Assembly: GCA_902800245.1 (NCBI GenBank)
Contig: CADCDY010000001.1
Location: 1-57,474, forward strand
Length of the DNA stretch: 57,474 bases
Reading direction: 5' to 3'
Source: an uncultured Prevotellaceae bacterium
Lineage (GTDB): Bacteria > Bacteroidota > Bacteroidia > Bacteroidales > Bacteroidaceae
The notes under the pieces were generated by a model. It saw nothing but the letters and a program-made list of their open reading frames with translations, did not search any database and was not told the origin of the DNA. This document shows, in pieces, positions 32,880-41,142 of this stretch (its first letter is position 1; each line of letters opens with the position of its first letter). Both the position numbers and the translations under genes were made by a program.

Positions 32880-33805
32880 CTGTTTACAATATTAAAAGGA
32901 TCCAATTCCGTCATTTCTTCAATGGGGTGACTATCCGTCAGACGAATGCCTGCCTCGTCTAGTTTCATTTGTAGTTCACGAGAGGCGTTGCGTTCCAGAT
33001 GTGCTACCACACACTGCTGATGCGACGGTGTATTTGCATCCATCGTCAATCGCTGATTCATCCAAATGCAACGCCTACACTGGTAAGCATCGCATTGGCG
33101 GCAAATAGGAGCATGGTCAATGCGTAAAAGCTGAGGATTTTTTATGTTTAGACCACTCTTTAGGTCACCCACGCTCTGCTTTTCATCCTCGTGGTAGAAA
33201 GCAGGACAAAGATAGAACTTACCGTTTGGTGCCAGCGTCACATTGTTATCGCCTGCTCCGCAGTTGTTCATTTCTGTCAACATAAGTCGGTCGGTCAATA
33301 AGTTCAGCTGTACATTTCTGCCTTGCTGGAACAATCCCATCATACCATCGGCCAAGGCTTCCAACGTCTTTTTGTAGCTGTCAATGTCACCATCCTTGAA
33401 TTTATCCACATCAGTAAGGACTACATTAAGCCGCGTAATCCGTCGCAGCCAATCATTGATAGTCGTCACATGTTCAGATAACTCCCCAAAACTGCTATGT
33501 ATGATACATGTAGCGTCTTCTGGCACTTCGTCATCCCATCCGCTTAATACTACGACATCCGCCACATCACCATTCTTGACAGGCTTAATATCCGTATGGT
33601 CTATTGAGTCTATTGCCGCTAAATACTCTACAGGCAGTTCGTAGTCGGGGTAGACAAATTGAACGTTCAGATTCTCCTTCATGGCGAACATGATACCGGC
33701 CTTCAAGTCATCAATACTGATGAGCCTACGTTCTTTACGGTTCGCCTCATAATGACAATACGACACACTTGTGTCGTCTAAAACTATAATAAGGTATGTC
33801 AACAT
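32870..33805 (-). CDS. CXXX-repeat peptide maturase (SPASM-like, no CxxxCxxC)
   Basis: 311-residue cytoplasmic protein. The N-terminal half (LTYLIIVLDDTSVSYCHYEA...) lacks the CxxxCxxC cluster of a canonical radical SAM enzyme. The C-terminal half has cysteine motifs like a SPASM/twitch domain (CGAGDNNVTLAPNGKFYLCPAF, ICRQCDAYQCRRCIW, QQCVVAHLERN), which normally bind auxiliary iron-sulfur clusters. It corresponds to the second maturase of CXXX-repeat systems, which I would expect to act with the full radical SAM enzyme encoded just upstream (seven-base overlap). It may be a degenerate radical SAM partner that positions the substrate. The chemistry is not known from sequence. Confidence 0.78.
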   Translation of the reverse strand: MLTYLIIVLDDTSVSYCHYEANRKERRLISIDDLKAGIMFAMKENLNVQFVYPDYELPVEYLAAIDSIDHTDIKPVKNGDVADVVVLSGWDDEVPEDATCIIHSSFGELSEHVTTINDWLRRITRLNVVLTDVDKFKDGDIDSYKKTLEALADGMMGLFQQGRNVQLNLLTDRLMLTEMNNCGAGDNNVTLAPNGKFYLCPAFYHEDEKQSVGDLKSGLNIKNPQLLRIDHAPICRQCDAYQCRRCIWMNQRLTMDANTPSHQQCVVAHLERNASRELQMKLDEAGIRLTDSHPIEEMTELDPFNIVNRWK

Positions 33806-35010
33806 ATCGGCTCCTTCACTTTTGATTTCTGTTTCTCATACTCTTCACGCCTACCCTCCAACTCCAGTTTACGGAACAGTTTGTTCCAATAGTAGTTGTT
33901 TGCACGTACACGAGCCTTGTGCATCTTGCAGATAGCGGTAGAGCGCTGAAAGGCCGTATGCGTCTCTGCTGCATCATAGTTCTCTCCTTGACACCAGGCA
34001 CAACCACTTGCCACTTCACAGTCTATACACTCCTGCTTGCTTTGCGTAATGCGGTCGAGTGTCAGGAATGGACGCAGCTTGTTCTGATCGATACCGTCTT
34101 TCACATTGCCGATAATCCAGGCAGGCTTGTTTCTCAAAGAATATGCAGCAAAACGAGTACATGGATAGAAATTGCCAGCCGCATCAATTGCCAGCATTTT
34201 TCCAGCCCCACACCAATTGTTGTTATCATAGATGTCCATTGGCTTGCCGATAAACTCTTGATAGAACGAACAGGCATGGTCTTGATAATATCCGTTGTCT
34301 ATGATGGCATCAGCCAGCTCTGTCAGCTGTTCTTCAAACAACAGGTCATCACCTTCCTTCCAAACGTCCTCAAACACACAATTGATGTTTACCTCCTTGA
34401 TGCCAAGAGAATACAGGTGAAGAACACTTTCCTTGATGTATGGAATATCTGGTGAACTGATAGTAACCTTTGTAGCTGCTCCGGGGAATTGCTCCAACCA
34501 TAGCGGAATGTTCTTAACGACATCTTTATACGACCCTTTTTCCGAGTGCTTATACACACGGTTCAGGTCGTGTTTCAATTCTGTTCCGTCAATAGTGATG
34601 CCAATACTCAGATGGCTATGGTTCTTCTTAATAAATTGCTGAACTTTATCGTCATGATAGTTAATGCCATTCGAAGAGAACGAGAAACGATAAGAATCAA
34701 ACCAATGGTGGTCTCGCCTGTACATTTCTGCCTTGAGGTAGTCACAGATTTTGTCTATCAAGTCTATTTCCAAGAAAGGTTCGCCACCGATAAAGTCCCA
34801 TATAACAGATTCTTCACGGAACTCATCTTCCCTGTCCAGAATGTAGTCGATAGATTCCTTTGCCACCTCCCACGACATACGTTCCTTGCTGTTCTTTCCT
34901 ACCAAGTAGCAGTACTTGCATGCCAACTGGCAGTCTTTCGTAACAATGAACGTGATGGTTTTCGCCATGCCGTTCTGCCAGCCGAAATCGTGTTCTTTGA
35001 TATCTGTCAT
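33799..35010 (-). CDS. Radical SAM/SPASM peptide maturase of the CXXX-repeat system
   Basis: Radical S-adenosylmethionine enzyme, 403 residues. The [4Fe-4S] motif is C27-x3-C31-x2-C34 (VTKDCQLACKYCYLVG), followed by WDFIGGEPFLEIDLI (the SAM-contacting GGEP) and SIGITIDG. The SPASM domain at about 270-370 has WCGAGKMLAIDAAGNFYPCTRFA and CIDCEVASGCAWCQGEN, expected to hold auxiliary clusters. Peptide-modifying SPASM enzymes make thioether, C-C or C-O links or epimerise residues. The substrate is almost certainly the Cys-rich protein encoded nine bases upstream, and thioether chemistry on its cysteines is a reasonable guess. Cytoplasmic. Confidence 0.9.
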   Translation of the reverse strand: MTDIKEHDFGWQNGMAKTITFIVTKDCQLACKYCYLVGKNSKERMSWEVAKESIDYILDREDEFREESVIWDFIGGEPFLEIDLIDKICDYLKAEMYRRDHHWFDSYRFSFSSNGINYHDDKVQQFIKKNHSHLSIGITIDGTELKHDLNRVYKHSEKGSYKDVVKNIPLWLEQFPGAATKVTISSPDIPYIKESVLHLYSLGIKEVNINCVFEDVWKEGDDLLFEEQLTELADAIIDNGYYQDHACSFYQEFIGKPMDIYDNNNWCGAGKMLAIDAAGNFYPCTRFAAYSLRNKPAWIIGNVKDGIDQNKLRPFLTLDRITQSKQECIDCEVASGCAWCQGENYDAAETHTAFQRSTAICKMHKARVRANNYYWNKLFRKLELEGRREEYEKQKSKVKEPIC

Positions 35011-35019
35011 TGGTTAGAC

Positions 35020-35892
35020 TTAAGATGTTCCATTAGACTTACAAGTTGTATAACAGAAAGAGCTACATGTCTTGGGGCATGTTGATTTGCATGTGCCATA
35101 ACATGTGCCTGAACATCCCGATTTGCTGCTATATGGACATTGCCAAGAACAAGAGCCAGAGCATGTACCATCACAGGTTCCTCCACATGAAGTGTAGCAA
35201 CGACCTCCACAACCGGATGTACACGACGTGTTACACTTGCCAACGCAGTTGTCAGCACATCTTGTATCACAAGATCCTTTACATGTAGTATAGCAACTAC
35301 CTGAGCAACCACTGCCACAGCTACTGCCACAGTTGCCAGAACAATTACCTGAACAGCCACTGCCACAACCACTGCCACAGTTGCCAGAACAACTACCTGA
35401 ACAGCCACTGCCACAACCTGAAGAACAGTCACTGCCGCAACTACTGCTGCAACCCGATGAGCAGTTAGAACACCCTTGTGATGTCTGTGCCTTACAAGAA
35501 TCGGCACAGGTTGACACGCAGGTGGAGGAACAACCGCTTGAGCAATCCGAACAGGAAGATGAGGTAGAAGATCCCGTGCAGTCTGAACTGCAGTATTCGG
35601 CACAGCTCTGTGCACATGCATGCGAACAGTCTGAACAGCTCGAGCCTTCAACTCCGCCAACACAACTTCCTGCACATGTTGTTTCACAATTATCCATACA
35701 AGAGGATGAGCACCCACCACACCCATCACCACCACAAGACGTAAACGTTGTGAGCATCGTCGGTACAGCAATAATGGCACCCAGCATCGGCAATAATCCT
35801 TTTGCCGCTTTTTTAAAGAACCGTCTGCGGCTTATCAATTCGTCATTGTTCATAAACTCATTAACTAAATTTTCATTATACAAATCAGACAC
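35020..35892 (-). CDS. CXXX-repeat radical SAM target precursor with Tat-type leader
   Basis: 290 residues. The leader MSDLYNENLVNEFMNNDELI is followed by SRRRFFKKA, a good match to the twin-arginine consensus. A hydrophobic segment GLLPMLGAIIAVPTMLTTF and a first cysteine (TSC) that could be lipidated come next. The rest is almost wholly Cys/Ser/Gly/Thr with about 55 cysteines, mostly every fourth residue. There are four or five blocks, each opening with CxxC (GGC, SDC, SDC, SNC) and then runs of CxxxC, separated by seven- or eight-residue linkers (VGGVEGSS, TGSSTSSS, KAQTSQG, PYSSKSG). It is the expected substrate of the two maturases. Tat export would allow the modified, folded product to leave the cytoplasm. 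Function of the mature product unknown. Confidence 0.88.
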   Translation of the reverse strand: MSDLYNENLVNEFMNNDELISRRRFFKKAAKGLLPMLGAIIAVPTMLTTFTSCGGDGCGGCSSSCMDNCETTCAGSCVGGVEGSSCSDCSHACAQSCAEYCSSDCTGSSTSSSCSDCSSGCSSTCVSTCADSCKAQTSQGCSNCSSGCSSSCGSDCSSGCGSGCSGSCSGNCGSGCGSGCSGNCSGNCGSSCGSGCSGSCYTTCKGSCDTRCADNCVGKCNTSCTSGCGGRCYTSCGGTCDGTCSGSCSWQCPYSSKSGCSGTCYGTCKSTCPKTCSSFCYTTCKSNGTS

Positions 35893-35935
35893 GTATCAAC
35901 AACTCTCTATCTACATCAAACAGGAGAAACATCCG

Positions 35936-36685
35936 TTATTCCTCATAATAAACAGCCTTGATGGTACAGCTACCACTATACAGCATGAGGTCGAGGTCTT
36001 TGCCTTCACCGCCTTTAGCACACTCCCTGGCCATAATACTGGTAATCTGAACCTCGTTCAAACCTGACACCCACTTAACGTGATCATAGTAGATACTACT
36101 CCACCAAGCATTCATGACCCTCAAATCAAAATCTGTACTAACATCTGACACGTCAAAAATCAGAGTCTTCAGACCAAAGTAAACCTCATCGGAGATTGTG
36201 GGCAGATACGCACCTTCAGTATCGTTGAATCGCATGGCTGAAGCATCCCATTCACCAACCTGGAATGGCACCTGATAAGGATAATTCGCGATATCACCAT
36301 AAATATAGTGCTTTTTCTTTGGCGCAGCTAACTGCGTTACCTTGACCTGGCGACTATTTTTTTCTCCCTTGACGGTTACTATTGCCGAACGTTCGGACGT
36401 GCTACTATCATTGGCAACCATCTTCACCTGACCATTACCCACACCGCTCAATGTTGAAAACGTCAGCCATGTGGACGACGTACTAATACTCCACAAGGTA
36501 TTAGTCGTGATGGTCAACCTCCCCTCACCGTTACTGTCTAACAAAATTTCCTCTGGTGAAACTTCCAACCTTGGTGCTTCTTTGTCATCATCACCACAGG
36601 ATAGTACACAAACATTCAATATTGCCAATGCTACAATATATAAATATCTCCTAATATAGTTTGTCCTACTCATATTGTTTAACAT
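35936..36685 (-). CDS. BACON-domain lipoprotein heading the CXXX operon
   Basis: Lipoprotein signal (YIRRYLYIVALAILNVCVLSC, lipobox VLS-C), then a BACON domain at about 38-118 (RLEVSPEEILLDSNGEGRLT, WSISTSSTWLTFSTLSGVGNG, VKGEKNSRQVKVTQLA). A second, unrecognised domain follows (120-249, FQVGEWDASAMRFNDTEGAYLPTISDEVYFGLKTLIFDVSD). BACON modules bind mucins or carbohydrates or act as spacers in Bacteroidales surface proteins. It is the first gene of the transcript, 43 bases before the precursor, so it may hold or receive the modified peptide at the envelope; this is inference. Alternative ATG at 36673. Confidence 0.75.
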   Translation of the reverse strand: MLNNMSRTNYIRRYLYIVALAILNVCVLSCGDDDKEAPRLEVSPEEILLDSNGEGRLTITTNTLWSISTSSTWLTFSTLSGVGNGQVKMVANDSSTSERSAIVTVKGEKNSRQVKVTQLAAPKKKHYIYGDIANYPYQVPFQVGEWDASAMRFNDTEGAYLPTISDEVYFGLKTLIFDVSDVSTDFDLRVMNAWWSSIYYDHVKWVSGLNEVQITSIMARECAKGGEGKDLDLMLYSGSCTIKAVYYEE

Positions 36686-36713
36686 TTATAGTTTTTCTTC
36701 CTCAACTTGATTG

Positions 36714-36745
36714 CAAATATACGAACTTTCAATCCATCTTCCAAA
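36714..36745 (-). promoter_or_regulatory. Promoter of the CXXX-repeat operon
   Basis: On the minus strand, TTTG (complement of 36742-36745) is 20 bases from TATATTTG (complement of 36714-36721). The leader to the BACON gene would be about 22 bases. The divergent kinase promoter is about 170 bases away. Confidence 0.72.
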
Positions 36746-36912
36746 TATTTGTATCGCTTTTTATTGTGCGAAACAGAGGACATTTTAAATAAAAATCCGT
36801 CTTAACTATAAAAAATGCCCCGTTAACTGACAATAATCCTTTTTATAACAAAAGTGTCTCTCTCGCCTCAACAAAAATCAGGGTTTGTATTCGTTTTTTT
36901 TGAAAAATGAGT

Positions 36913-36920
36913 TAACTTTG
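36913..36920 (+). promoter_or_regulatory. -7 box of the sensor kinase gene
   Basis: TAACTTTG 20 bases before the ATG at 36940. No clear TTTG at the standard distance (TTCG at 36890-36893). The leader would be only about 13 bases. The 250-base divergent region otherwise is A/T-rich without a clear operator. Confidence 0.5.
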
Positions 36921-36939
36921 CAACGCGAAAAATTGAATC

Positions 36940-38862
36940 ATGACTGTTTGGCCTGTAACAAGAAGAAAATGGTTGAAAGTGCTCGTTACGCTGACGAGCA
37001 TCATTACCCTTATTTCATGTGGCGAGAAGAGAGCATCGACGGATGTGTCCCGTATGCAGCAGACAATGGACTCGGTGAAGATGTGGTATGCCCAGATGGA
37101 GGGCGACTCCATGAATGCTGCAAGCATGCGGATAAAGGATTTTTTGGATCAGCATCCGAAGGACAAGAGCGAGCCGATGCGGAGGTTACGGGCAGAATGG
37201 TTGAAGGCACGTGGGGTGTATTTTACCGCCATCAAGGGACAGCCGGACAGCGGAATTGTATATACAGAGCGGGCACTGGAAGAGATGAAGGACTTGGAGG
37301 GCGTGGACGTGTTGCGCGTGTTGGCCATGGCTAACAGGGCAGACTTTTACCGTCAGACGGGGCAGCTGGACAAGAGTGCCGATGGTTATCTGCAGGCCAT
37401 CCAGATAGCCGATTCTACAGGGACTGGCGACTCGTTAGGAATTCCGCTCATGCTGGGCGTTAGTACGGCCTACACCTTTATGGGTGACTATCACAACGGC
37501 CATCGCTGGTGGGAACGGCTGAGGAATTTGCTGCCAGTGATGAAACGCGACGACCAGTTCATCTACTACAACAATCTGGGTAACGACAACTTTTTTCAGG
37601 AGAACTATCAGGACGCTCGTGACTGTTTCCGGAAAGCTGCCGATCTGGTGAAGGGCGACGAGGCTAAGTTGTGGGACTACTACACGGCACTGGGCAACTT
37701 GGGCGAGATTTACATCTGTCTGCACCAGGCTGATTCGGCACGACAGATGGTGGAGCAGGCTGACTCGTTCTTCCGTCGGGTCAATTTTCCACCGCTGATA
37801 TACTATATGGCCACCTCGCGCATTGAACTGAAGATGTTGGAGGGCAACATGCAGGAGGCATTGGCCATTGCCGCAGCCAGTCCAAAGGACGATATCAGCA
37901 TTCCTGCCGCCAAGGTGCTGCGACTGAAGGCGCTGGAACAACTGATGAGGAATACCGGCCGTTGGCAGGAAGCGATGAACGTCCACGAAGAACTACACGG
38001 ACTGAATGACTCGATACATGCAGCACAGTCGGCCATGCGCATGAGTGCACAGTTGTACCAATACAAGCACGACAAGGAGCGCATGAAACAACAGCAGGAA
38101 ATAGACCATCAGCAATTGCGTGCCCAATTGGCATTGGCATTGTCAGCTGTGGCTATGCTGGCGGTTGTGGTGGTGATAGTTCTCTATGAGTTGCGTCGTC
38201 GCAAACACCGTCTGCAGGAAATGGCTACCCAACAGCAGATTATCAGCCTCCGCATGGAGAATGTCCGAAACCGTATTACACCACATTTCATCTATAACGC
38301 ACTGAGCCATGAGATGCTGGAACAAATGGAAGGTAGGGCGGTGGACCTGAACGCACTGACACAGCTGTTGCGACGGGGTGTTGACCAGGCTGACATGCTG
38401 GAGACGACGCTGGGGGAGGAACTGCGGTTCGTGGATTACTATGTGGAGATTGAAGGCAGGCAGATGGCCGACAAACTGCTGTACAGGAAAGAGATTGCCC
38501 CCGACGTAGATACAAGCAAAGTCAATCTGCCGGCAATGACGATACAGATATTTGTGGAGAATGCCATCAAGCATGGTCTGCAGCGTCGGGGCGGCGAACT
38601 CACTATCCGTGTGAGCAGGCAGGATGACAGCACGTTGATAGAGGTCATAGACAACGGACAGGGGCTTGGGACAAGCGCACCGAAGGAACATACCGGTATG
38701 AGGGTTGTGCGCCAAACCATTCAGATGTTGAACGACCACAATCACCGGCAGATAACGTTTGGCATCGGCAATTGGCAGCAAGATGGCGAGACTGGATGCA
38801 GGACATGGCTGCTCGTGCCTGACGATTTCAACTACAAAGTCATCAAGAGTGGTTATAAATAA
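36940..38862 (+). CDS. TPR-containing LytS-type sensor histidine kinase
   Basis: 640 residues. The N-terminus TRRKWLKVLVTLTSIITLISCGEK is a lipobox-like signal. A periplasmic TPR array fills about 35-390 (ALANRADFYRQTGQLDKSADGY, YNNLGNDNFFQENYQDARDCF and similar). A membrane helix (LALALSAVAMLAVVVVIVLY, about 400-420) and a coiled coil lead to a His_kinase domain with the phosphorylated His449 in RITPHFIYNAL, then the N-box FVENAIKHGL and DNGQGLG. This LytS/YehU class signals to LytTR regulators, and one follows 26 bases downstream. The TPR half could sense a peptide or envelope protein. It is divergent from the CXXX operon, which makes that operon a candidate target. Confidence 0.88.
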   Translation: MTVWPVTRRKWLKVLVTLTSIITLISCGEKRASTDVSRMQQTMDSVKMWYAQMEGDSMNAASMRIKDFLDQHPKDKSEPMRRLRAEWLKARGVYFTAIKGQPDSGIVYTERALEEMKDLEGVDVLRVLAMANRADFYRQTGQLDKSADGYLQAIQIADSTGTGDSLGIPLMLGVSTAYTFMGDYHNGHRWWERLRNLLPVMKRDDQFIYYNNLGNDNFFQENYQDARDCFRKAADLVKGDEAKLWDYYTALGNLGEIYICLHQADSARQMVEQADSFFRRVNFPPLIYYMATSRIELKMLEGNMQEALAIAAASPKDDISIPAAKVLRLKALEQLMRNTGRWQEAMNVHEELHGLNDSIHAAQSAMRMSAQLYQYKHDKERMKQQQEIDHQQLRAQLALALSAVAMLAVVVVIVLYELRRRKHRLQEMATQQQIISLRMENVRNRITPHFIYNALSHEMLEQMEGRAVDLNALTQLLRRGVDQADMLETTLGEELRFVDYYVEIEGRQMADKLLYRKEIAPDVDTSKVNLPAMTIQIFVENAIKHGLQRRGGELTIRVSRQDDSTLIEVIDNGQGLGTSAPKEHTGMRVVRQTIQMLNDHNHRQITFGIGNWQQDGETGCRTWLLVPDDFNYKVIKSGYK

Positions 38863-38888
38863 GATTAAACACAAAACTATTTATATAT

Positions 38889-39644
38889 ATGAACAAGCAG
38901 AAACTGACCAAGGTATTCATCGTAGACGACAATCAAGAGGCTGTAGAACTGTTGCAGCGTATGTTGGAGAAACACTATTCCGTAGAGGTTGTCGGCACAG
39001 CCAACGACGCGGAAACGGCAGCAGACATCATTGTCAATGCCGAGCCTGACATTATCTTCCTGGACGTGGAACTGCCCACGATGTCAGGCTTGGAGTTCTG
39101 CTCGATGATTCGTCAGGACATCAAACCGGAAACCAAGGTGGTGTTTTACACAGGACATGACAAATACATGCTGGAAGCGATTCGCCGGCAGGCTTTCGAC
39201 TATCTGTTGAAACCGCCCACGGAACAGGACTTGAGTCAGATTATGACGCGCTACTACGAGAACAAACTGGCCGACATGCCTTTCGTGGAACGCTCGACGG
39301 AACAGCTACCCATCATCTTAGTGGTGAACGCCATGAACGAGCATACCACCTTGCGAATGGACGACATTGCCTATTTCCGCTACAATCAGGAACGGAAGAT
39401 TTGGGAGGCTGTCTGCATGAATGGTGCCACCTATCTGTTGCGTCATCGTACCACTGCCGATGTCATATTGAACTATTCGTCCGCTTTCGTCCAGATTCAT
39501 AAGCGTTTCATTGCGAACATCAATCAGATTAAGATGATACAGGAGTCAACGTGTGTCTTGATGGAACCGATGGAACAAATAAATGAGCTGCGCATCAGTA
39601 AGAATTACCGTGCCCAGCTCATGTCAGCGTTTTATTCGCTGTAA
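38889..39644 (+). CDS. LytTR-family response regulator
   Basis: Receiver domain at 6-125 (KVFIVDDNQEAVELL, phospho-acceptor Asp59 in IIFLDVELPTMSG, VVFYTGHDKYMLEAI, DYLLKPP). A LytTR DNA-binding domain follows at about 150-250 (ILVVNAMNEHTTLRMDDIAYF, AFVQIHKRFIANINQIKMI, ELRISKNYRAQL). It is the partner of the upstream kinase. LytTR regulators bind direct repeats near promoters; no site can be assigned here. Cytoplasmic. Confidence 0.93.
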   Translation: MNKQKLTKVFIVDDNQEAVELLQRMLEKHYSVEVVGTANDAETAADIIVNAEPDIIFLDVELPTMSGLEFCSMIRQDIKPETKVVFYTGHDKYMLEAIRRQAFDYLLKPPTEQDLSQIMTRYYENKLADMPFVERSTEQLPIILVVNAMNEHTTLRMDDIAYFRYNQERKIWEAVCMNGATYLLRHRTTADVILNYSSAFVQIHKRFIANINQIKMIQESTCVLMEPMEQINELRISKNYRAQLMSAFYSL

Positions 39645-39677
39645 GCATCTGTGAAAAGAATACATCAGAATCACTCC

Positions 39678-39728
39678 CCTTACGGTGGGGGGAGGATTTC
39701 TTTGCGGAGGAGGGCGACGAGGTCGATG
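39678..39728 (-). pseudogene. Tail remnant of the dispersed small-gene family
   Basis: On the minus strand this reads DLVALLRKEILPPP and stop, matching the end of the remnant at 23337-23453. The plus-strand sequence CTTACGGTGGGGGGAGGATT recurs at about 23346 and, shortened, at about 55789. Nothing of the 5' part remains. Confidence 0.5.
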
Positions 39729-39813
39729 GCTGTAAAATGCAGTCATTCTTTCTTTTTCCATTAAAGTAATGTAAATTTGAAGGCAATAATGACTCATATT
39801 CACATTTTATCGC

Positions 39814-39821
39814 TATATTTG
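39814..39821 (+). promoter_or_regulatory. -7 box of the patatin-like gene
   Basis: TATATTTG, 20 bases before the ATG at 39841. No standard upstream box. Confidence 0.5.
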
Positions 39822-39840
39822 CAAACGATTAAATGTTCTT

Positions 39841-40740
39841 ATGGAAAAAGAAGAGTTGACAAAGACGAAGAATGTAGCGTTGGCACTGTCAAGTGGTGGT
39901 GCAAGAGGACTGGCGCATATCGGTGCCATCGAAGAACTCGAAGCACAAGGCTACCATATCAGTTCCATTGCTGGGTGTTCCATGGGGGCACTTATCGGTG
40001 GCGTCTATGCAGCAGGCAAGCTGAACGAGTTTCGTGAATGGATGAAAACCATCGATAGGAAGAAAATGCTGGGGCTCATCGATTTCTCGCTGTCACTCAA
40101 CCATATCGTCAAAGGAACCCGTATCATCGAGGCTATCATGGAGTTCGTGCCAGACGTGAACATCGAGGATTTGCCGATTCCCTACTGTGCCGTTGCCACA
40201 GACTTGAAGGCAGGACGTGAAGTAATGTTCCGCAAAGGAAGTCTGTTTAAGGCCATACGTGCCAGCATTTCGTTGCCATCATTCTATGAACCAGTGAAAC
40301 GTAATGATATGATACTGATTGACGGCGGTATCATGAATCCACTCCCGTTGAATCGTGTCAAGCGACAGGCTGGAGATATTCTCGTCGGTGTTGACGTGAG
40401 CGGTCATGACTACAAGGCGCAGTGGGATGAACTGCAAAGGCTGACTGCCATTCAAAAACACGATAAATCACTGAAATCAAAGATCCTCGATATGCTGATA
40501 CCGGATAATATCGAGTTCAACTATTACACCGTCCTTTCCCGCGCCAGTTCTCTGATGATCCGCCAAAACTCCATCCTCATGGCGAAGCTGACAAACCCCG
40601 ACATATTAGTAGATATCCAGATGAACCGCTATGGAACCTTCGACTTCGACAAGTCCGAAAAGCTCATTGCTATTGGCCACCAAAAAACATCCCAAGCAAT
40701 CGATAAATACAGGCTTATTGGCCTACACCCCTTGGGCTAA
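39841..40740 (+). CDS. Patatin-like phospholipase, RssA type
   Basis: 299-residue serine hydrolase of the patatin family. It has the oxyanion loop SGGARGLAHIG, nucleophile Ser47 in GCSMG, and catalytic Asp161 in DGGIMNPLP, so the Ser-Asp dyad is complete. No signal peptide; likely cytoplasmic or membrane-peripheral, hydrolysing acyl esters of phospholipids or related lipids. Similar stand-alone proteins (RssA/YchK) are widespread and poorly defined. It has its own promoter. It borders a toxin-antitoxin-rich area, so a defence or phospholipid-damage role is possible but not shown. Confidence 0.9.
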   Translation: MEKEELTKTKNVALALSSGGARGLAHIGAIEELEAQGYHISSIAGCSMGALIGGVYAAGKLNEFREWMKTIDRKKMLGLIDFSLSLNHIVKGTRIIEAIMEFVPDVNIEDLPIPYCAVATDLKAGREVMFRKGSLFKAIRASISLPSFYEPVKRNDMILIDGGIMNPLPLNRVKRQAGDILVGVDVSGHDYKAQWDELQRLTAIQKHDKSLKSKILDMLIPDNIEFNYYTVLSRASSLMIRQNSILMAKLTNPDILVDIQMNRYGTFDFDKSEKLIAIGHQKTSQAIDKYRLIGLHPLG

Positions 40741-40838
40741 CCACCATGGATTATCCACGCGGAGTCTTCCTATAATCTGTTTTTTTAACTCGTTATACAG
40801 CATATTATAGATTTTAGACTGCCTTTTTCGTATCCATT

Positions 40839-41010
40839 TTACTCTTCAATGATAATTTTTCCGCCTCCTGGGCCGAAGACGAAATCACCAATCAGACGAA
40901 CCGAGCGAGGGATGTAAAGCGTGACAAACTGCTGACAGCATCCGAAGGCCATCGAGCAAATGGTTACGACGCCATCAGGCACTCGATATTCACTGTCCTT
41001 GAACTCAAAT
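40839..41010 (-). pseudogene. Fragment of a BspA-like leucine-rich repeat protein
   Basis: The minus-strand frame reads FKDSEYRVPDGVVTICSMAF followed by CCQQFVTLYIPRSVRLIGDF. This is the BspA-type LRR pattern (YxVPDGVxxIxxxAFxxCxxLxxLxIPxSVxxIGxxxF), with only about one and a half repeats left. Its 5' boundary joins the broken AbiEii toxin gene. The frame stays open to about 41108 only by chance overlap with that gene's other frame. Confidence 0.6.
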
Positions 41011-41142
41011 CTTGCAGACAGCAACCGATTCAAGTAGAGAGAAAGCACGGATAACCTTCTCGATGATGTTCTTGTCGTTATATTGCAGCTCCTTGGATTT
41101 CTGGTCAATCCATGTCGCTGTAAAGCATTCTTTGCTAATCAT
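41005..41142 (-). pseudogene. Truncated AbiEii-type nucleotidyltransferase toxin (N-terminus only)
   Basis: The ATG at 41142 overlaps the antitoxin stop as ATGA, the usual arrangement for coupled AbiEi-AbiEii translation. It encodes 45 residues: MISKECFTATWIDQKSKELQ, then YNDKNIIEKVIRAFSLLES, then a stop. This matches the N-terminal helix region of AbiEii (DUF1814) proteins, which normally continue with FVFKGGT..., the start of the nucleotidyltransferase fold. All catalytic motifs are missing. The downstream DNA is a BspA LRR fragment, so a deletion or recombination joined the two. Confidence 0.65.

Noticed and set aside
35007-35780. 257-codon alternative frame rich in Val/Ala
   Set aside because: Out-of-frame reading of the repetitive Cys-codon DNA of the CXXX precursor; no start context and no family.
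35333-36067. 244-codon plus-strand frame rich in Pro, Gln and Glu
   Set aside because: Antisense shadow of the same CXXX repeats.
40839-41108. 89-residue protein
   Set aside because: The first 30 residues are the wrong frame of the broken AbiEii gene and the rest is a BspA LRR fragment, so it is described as two remnants.
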